NCBI GenBank assembly: GCA_045629925.1
Contig: JAZQSD010000137.1
Coordinates: 1 to 7,482 of the forward strand
Length of the DNA: 7,482 nucleotides
Source of the DNA: Brotonthovivens sp045629925
GTDB taxonomy: Bacteria > Bacillota > Clostridia > Lachnospirales > Lachnospiraceae
Direction of reading: 5' to 3'
Below are positions 5,281 to 7,482 of this stretch, one piece after another. The translations under genes were made by a program, and so were the position numbers. The notes under the pieces were generated by a model. That model was given only the letters and a program-made list of their open reading frames with translations. It had not been told where the DNA came from and searched no databases. Every line of letters starts with the position of its first letter. Positions within the stretch are counted from its first letter, which is position 1.

Positions 5281-6693
5281 TTAAACCTGTTCCAGCTTGA
5301 TTGTATTAGTGTTGCCCATCTGGCCGTTGATTGGGCCTGCTGTCAATACAACATGGTCCCCTGGCTGTAATGGGAAGGTTGATTTTGCGCATTCTAGCGC
5401 TTTGTAGAACATAACATCAATAGAGTTAAAAGTCTCAGACATCACAGGAGTGACAGCCCAGCTGAGAGCTAACTTTCTCCATACTTTTCGATCTGTTGTC
5501 ATACCGATAATGTCCACAGGACCGCGGAAACGGCTGACCATTCTGGCAGTTCTTCCTGTTACGGAACAAACTACGATAGCTTTGGCATCTACGTCGATGG
5601 ACATGGCACAAGTAGCGTGAGAAAGTGCATCTACGATGTTCTGTGTCTTGAACTTGGAAGACAAGAATCGGTTTTTATAGTTGATGTCTTGTTCTGTATA
5701 TTCACAGATCTGAGCCATGTTGCGAACTGCGTCAACAGGGTACTTGCCAGCAGCTGATTCTCCAGAGAGCATAACTGCAGAAGTGCCGTCGTACACAGCA
5801 TTGGCAACGTCAGAAATCTCAGCTCGTGTTGGACGAGGATTCTGGATCATAGATTCCAACATCTCCGTGGCTGTGATCACACGCTTGCCAAGCATACGGC
5901 ATTTGCTGATCAAAAGCTTCTGGATAGCAGGCACCTTAACGAAAGGAATTTCTACACCTAAGTCACCGCGAGCAATCATGATGGCCTCGCAAGCCTCACA
6001 GATTGCTTCAATGTTGTCCACGCCAGACTGATTCTCAATCTTGGCAACAATATCTATATTTTCCCCACCATTGTCATTTAAAAACTGTCGGAGAGACACA
6101 ACGTCATCTTTTGTAGAAACAAAAGAAGCTGCAACAAAATCTACGTCATTTTCAATACCAAACAGAATGTCTGATTTGTCCTGTTCAGACAGATAAGGTC
6201 CAGACATTACTTTGTTAGGGAATGACATGCTCTTGCGGTTGCTTAATTTGCCGCCAACGATAGTTGTGCAGATGGCTTCTGTGTCAGTTAAATCCTTAAC
6301 TTCAAAAACCACAAGCCCGTTATTTACCAGCACCCTGTCGCCCACATTAAGATCTTCAATAAGTCCTTTAAAGCTAACAGAAACACGGGTCTCATCGCCA
6401 ATAATATCTTCCGTAGTAAAAGTAAACTCTGCACCTTCAGAAACTTCAACACTGCCGTTTTTGAACGTTTTAATGCGGTATTCAGGCCCTTTGGTATCCA
6501 ACATGATTGGAATAGGAAGACCTAGTTTTTCACGAACCTGCTTGATTAATTCAATCTTTTCCTTATGTTCTGCATGAGAACCGTGGGAAAAGTTTAATCG
6601 AGCAACATTCATGCCCGCCTGACACATTTGTGTCAAAGTCAGTTCGTCAGAACAGGCAGGTCCGATAGTGCAAATGATTTTTGTTTTACGCAT
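5281..6693 (-). CDS. pyk: Pyruvate kinase
   Basis: Catalyses the last step of glycolysis, phosphoenolpyruvate plus ADP to pyruvate plus ATP, in the cytosol. The 470 residues equal the classic PykF length; the extra C-terminal PEP-utiliser domain found in Bacillus enzymes is absent. Visible landmarks are R32, N34 and S36 (A-R-L-N-F-S-H-G-S), D66-T67-K68-G-P-E71, the B-domain lid (about 70-166), the catalytic K218 with E220 (V-A-K-I-E-N) and D244 (A-R-G-D-L-G) as metal ligands, T276 in T-A-T-E-M-L-E-S-M, and the C-terminal allosteric-type phosphate loop S-V-T-G-R-T-A-R (377-384). E71 predicts K+ dependence, but the usual I-R-T after G-P-E is Y-R-I here. GGAGG lies 9 nt before the ATG. It is transcribed from the promoter at 6735-6763, with the small membrane-protein gene following. 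Confidence 0.98.
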   Translation of the reverse strand: MRKTKIICTIGPACSDELTLTQMCQAGMNVARLNFSHGSHAEHKEKIELIKQVREKLGLPIPIMLDTKGPEYRIKTFKNGSVEVSEGAEFTFTTEDIIGDETRVSVSFKGLIEDLNVGDRVLVNNGLVVFEVKDLTDTEAICTTIVGGKLSNRKSMSFPNKVMSGPYLSEQDKSDILFGIENDVDFVAASFVSTKDDVVSLRQFLNDNGGENIDIVAKIENQSGVDNIEAICEACEAIMIARGDLGVEIPFVKVPAIQKLLISKCRMLGKRVITATEMLESMIQNPRPTRAEISDVANAVYDGTSAVMLSGESAAGKYPVDAVRNMAQICEYTEQDINYKNRFLSSKFKTQNIVDALSHATCAMSIDVDAKAIVVCSVTGRTARMVSRFRGPVDIIGMTTDRKVWRKLALSWAVTPVMSETFNSIDVMFYKALECAKSTFPLQPGDHVVLTAGPINGQMGNTNTIKLEQV

Positions 6694-6702
6694 GATAATT
6701 GA

Positions 6703-6707
6703 CCTCC
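6703..6707 (-). promoter_or_regulatory. Ribosome binding site of pyruvate kinase
   Basis: GGAGG on the minus strand, 9 nt before the ATG at 6693, fixes the pyruvate kinase start. Confidence 0.85.
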
Positions 6708-6720
6708 GATATTAGAAGTT

Positions 6721-6738
6721 TAATACAGATTTGTATTA
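6721..6738. promoter_or_regulatory. Perfect inverted repeat over the pyk promoter, candidate operator
   Basis: TAATACA (6721-6727) and TGTATTA (6732-6738) form a perfect 7-bp dyad with a GATT spacer. It overlaps the -10 box (6735-6740) and the expected start point near 6728, so only half would be transcribed. A DNA operator is therefore more likely than an RNA hairpin. It does not match the CcpA or Rex consensus sites as I know them. Confidence 0.5.
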
Positions 6739-6763
6739 TAGCATTCGTGAAAAATGGAGTCAA
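6735..6763 (-). promoter_or_regulatory. Sigma-A promoter of pyruvate kinase
   Basis: On the minus strand TTGACT (6763-6758) is followed by a 17-nt spacer ending in TGC and then TATAAT (6740-6735). This is 5/6 at -35, 6/6 at -10, with an extended -10. It is the strongest promoter in the window, fitting a highly expressed glycolytic gene. The predicted 5' UTR is about 35 nt. Confidence 0.9.
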
Positions 6764-6890
6764 ATTAGGGGGTGGATAAAAGACGATTGTCGGTTGAAAA
6801 AATATGGAAAATAAAGTTGAAATTATATCTTTTTGGATGCAAAATGATAGACATGAATGCGGTAATAAATTTTTGTAACAGGTAAAATGT

Positions 6891-7460
6891 ATGAGCGATA
6901 TTTTTGATAACTTACAAGTGAATATTATCTACAGCAAGCGAAAGACAATCTCCATTGAGTTAAGAGCAGATGGTATTCTTGTGAGAGCACCTAAGGGGAT
7001 GCGTAAATCAGCCATCAACACTTTCCTCAACGAAAAACGTGGCTGGATTGAGAAAAATTATCAGAAAGTCCAGAATCGCAAGGAGCTTATGGAACAGATT
7101 CCGCCATTTACCATGGAGGAGATAAAATCATTGGCGAACAAGGCAAAGATTGTTATCCCAGAGAGGGTGAAACACTTTGCGCCAATCGTGGGTGTTGATT
7201 ATGGAAGAATCACCATTCGCAGCCAGCGAACCCGCTGGGGAAGTTGTTCCAGCCAAGGAAATCTTAATTTTAATTGCCTTTTGGTACTGTTTCCAGAAGA
7301 AGTCCTGGACTATGTGATTGTCCACGAACTTTGCCACAGGAAACACATGAACCATTCTGCAGCATTTTATAGGGAAGTAGCCAGGGTGCTCCCTGAGTAT
7401 CAGCTGCAGCAGAAGTGGCTGAAGGAAAATGGCGGCGCATATCTGGGTAGACTTCCATGA
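6891..7460 (+). CDS. Compact YgjP/M48-like zinc metallopeptidase (DUF45 family)
   Basis: A 189-residue protein with the zinc-protease signature H-E-L-C-H (145-149) followed by H155 in H-M-N-H-S-A-A-F (152-159), preceded by the family-specific R-T-R-W-G-S-C-S-S block with N-L-N-F-N (113-128). The N-terminal part (I-S-I-E-L-R and I-L-V-R-A-P-K-G, then W-I-E-K-N at 52-56) also fits YgjP-like proteins. Typical members are about 230 residues; here the middle beta segment usually carrying an L-G-R-x-Y-like motif is missing, giving a compact form. No signal peptide or membrane helix, so it is cytosolic. Substrate is not known; members are often found near restriction systems, but no such genes are visible here. 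The ATG at 6891 has only a weak AGG (6880-6882) upstream. It is divergent from pyk; the 197-bp gap must hold its promoter, but I see no convincing one. Confidence 0.9.
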   Translation: MSDIFDNLQVNIIYSKRKTISIELRADGILVRAPKGMRKSAINTFLNEKRGWIEKNYQKVQNRKELMEQIPPFTMEEIKSLANKAKIVIPERVKHFAPIVGVDYGRITIRSQRTRWGSCSSQGNLNFNCLLVLFPEEVLDYVIVHELCHRKHMNHSAAFYREVARVLPEYQLQQKWLKENGGAYLGRLP

Positions 7461-7482
7461 GATGCGGACATAATAAATGATG

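Noticed and set aside
1..7482. CRISPR array, insertion sequence, tRNA or attachment-site duplication
   Set aside because: No regularly spaced repeats, transposase-like frames, tRNA cloverleaf sequences or paired direct repeats bounding the XRE/HEPN block were found by eye.

Overview
The window looks like chromosomal DNA of a low-to-moderate G+C Firmicute, most likely a clostridial gut bacterium of the Lachnospiraceae type. This is inferred from strong AGGAGG-type ribosome binding sites, sigma-A-like promoters with extended -10 boxes, hairpin/T-run terminators, and the style of the YqhD-like alcohol dehydrogenase, pyruvate kinase and small XRE protein. No rRNA, tRNA, CRISPR array, insertion sequence or integrase is visible.

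Left part (1-1951, + strand): an iron-type, NADPH-style alcohol dehydrogenase, then a DIP1984-like protein of unknown function. A near-perfect 25-nt-arm hairpin lies between them. Its 3' arm is the Shine-Dalgarno sequence of the second gene and it ends in T6 directly before the ATG, so it can act both as terminator of the first gene and as a block on the second.

Middle (1952-4731, + strand): about 560 bases with no convincing gene but many small hairpins, then a compact transcription unit. That unit has a promoter (2411-2439), a GC-rich hairpin leader, a 31-residue Cys/His-rich micro-ORF (2512-2607) and a terminator (2635-2669). Next come an 84-residue XRE/HTH repressor-like protein and a 552-residue protein. 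The latter joins a degenerate superfamily 2 helicase-like ATPase domain, a long coiled coil and a C-terminal HEPN-like domain with an intact R-N-x3-H ribonuclease-type motif. This regulator-plus-HEPN pair is the most interesting part of the window and is a candidate for an undescribed RNA-targeting stress, toxin or phage-defence locus. A bidirectional terminator (4772-4818) closes it.

Right part: on the minus strand, a pyruvate kinase with a very good promoter (6735-6763) overlapped by an 18-bp inverted repeat, followed 29 bp downstream by a small two-helix membrane protein, probably co-transcribed. Divergently on the + strand is a compact YgjP/M48-like zinc metallopeptidase. The outer genes are housekeeping or metabolic, so the XRE/HEPN block appears to be an accessory module in an otherwise ordinary neighbourhood.
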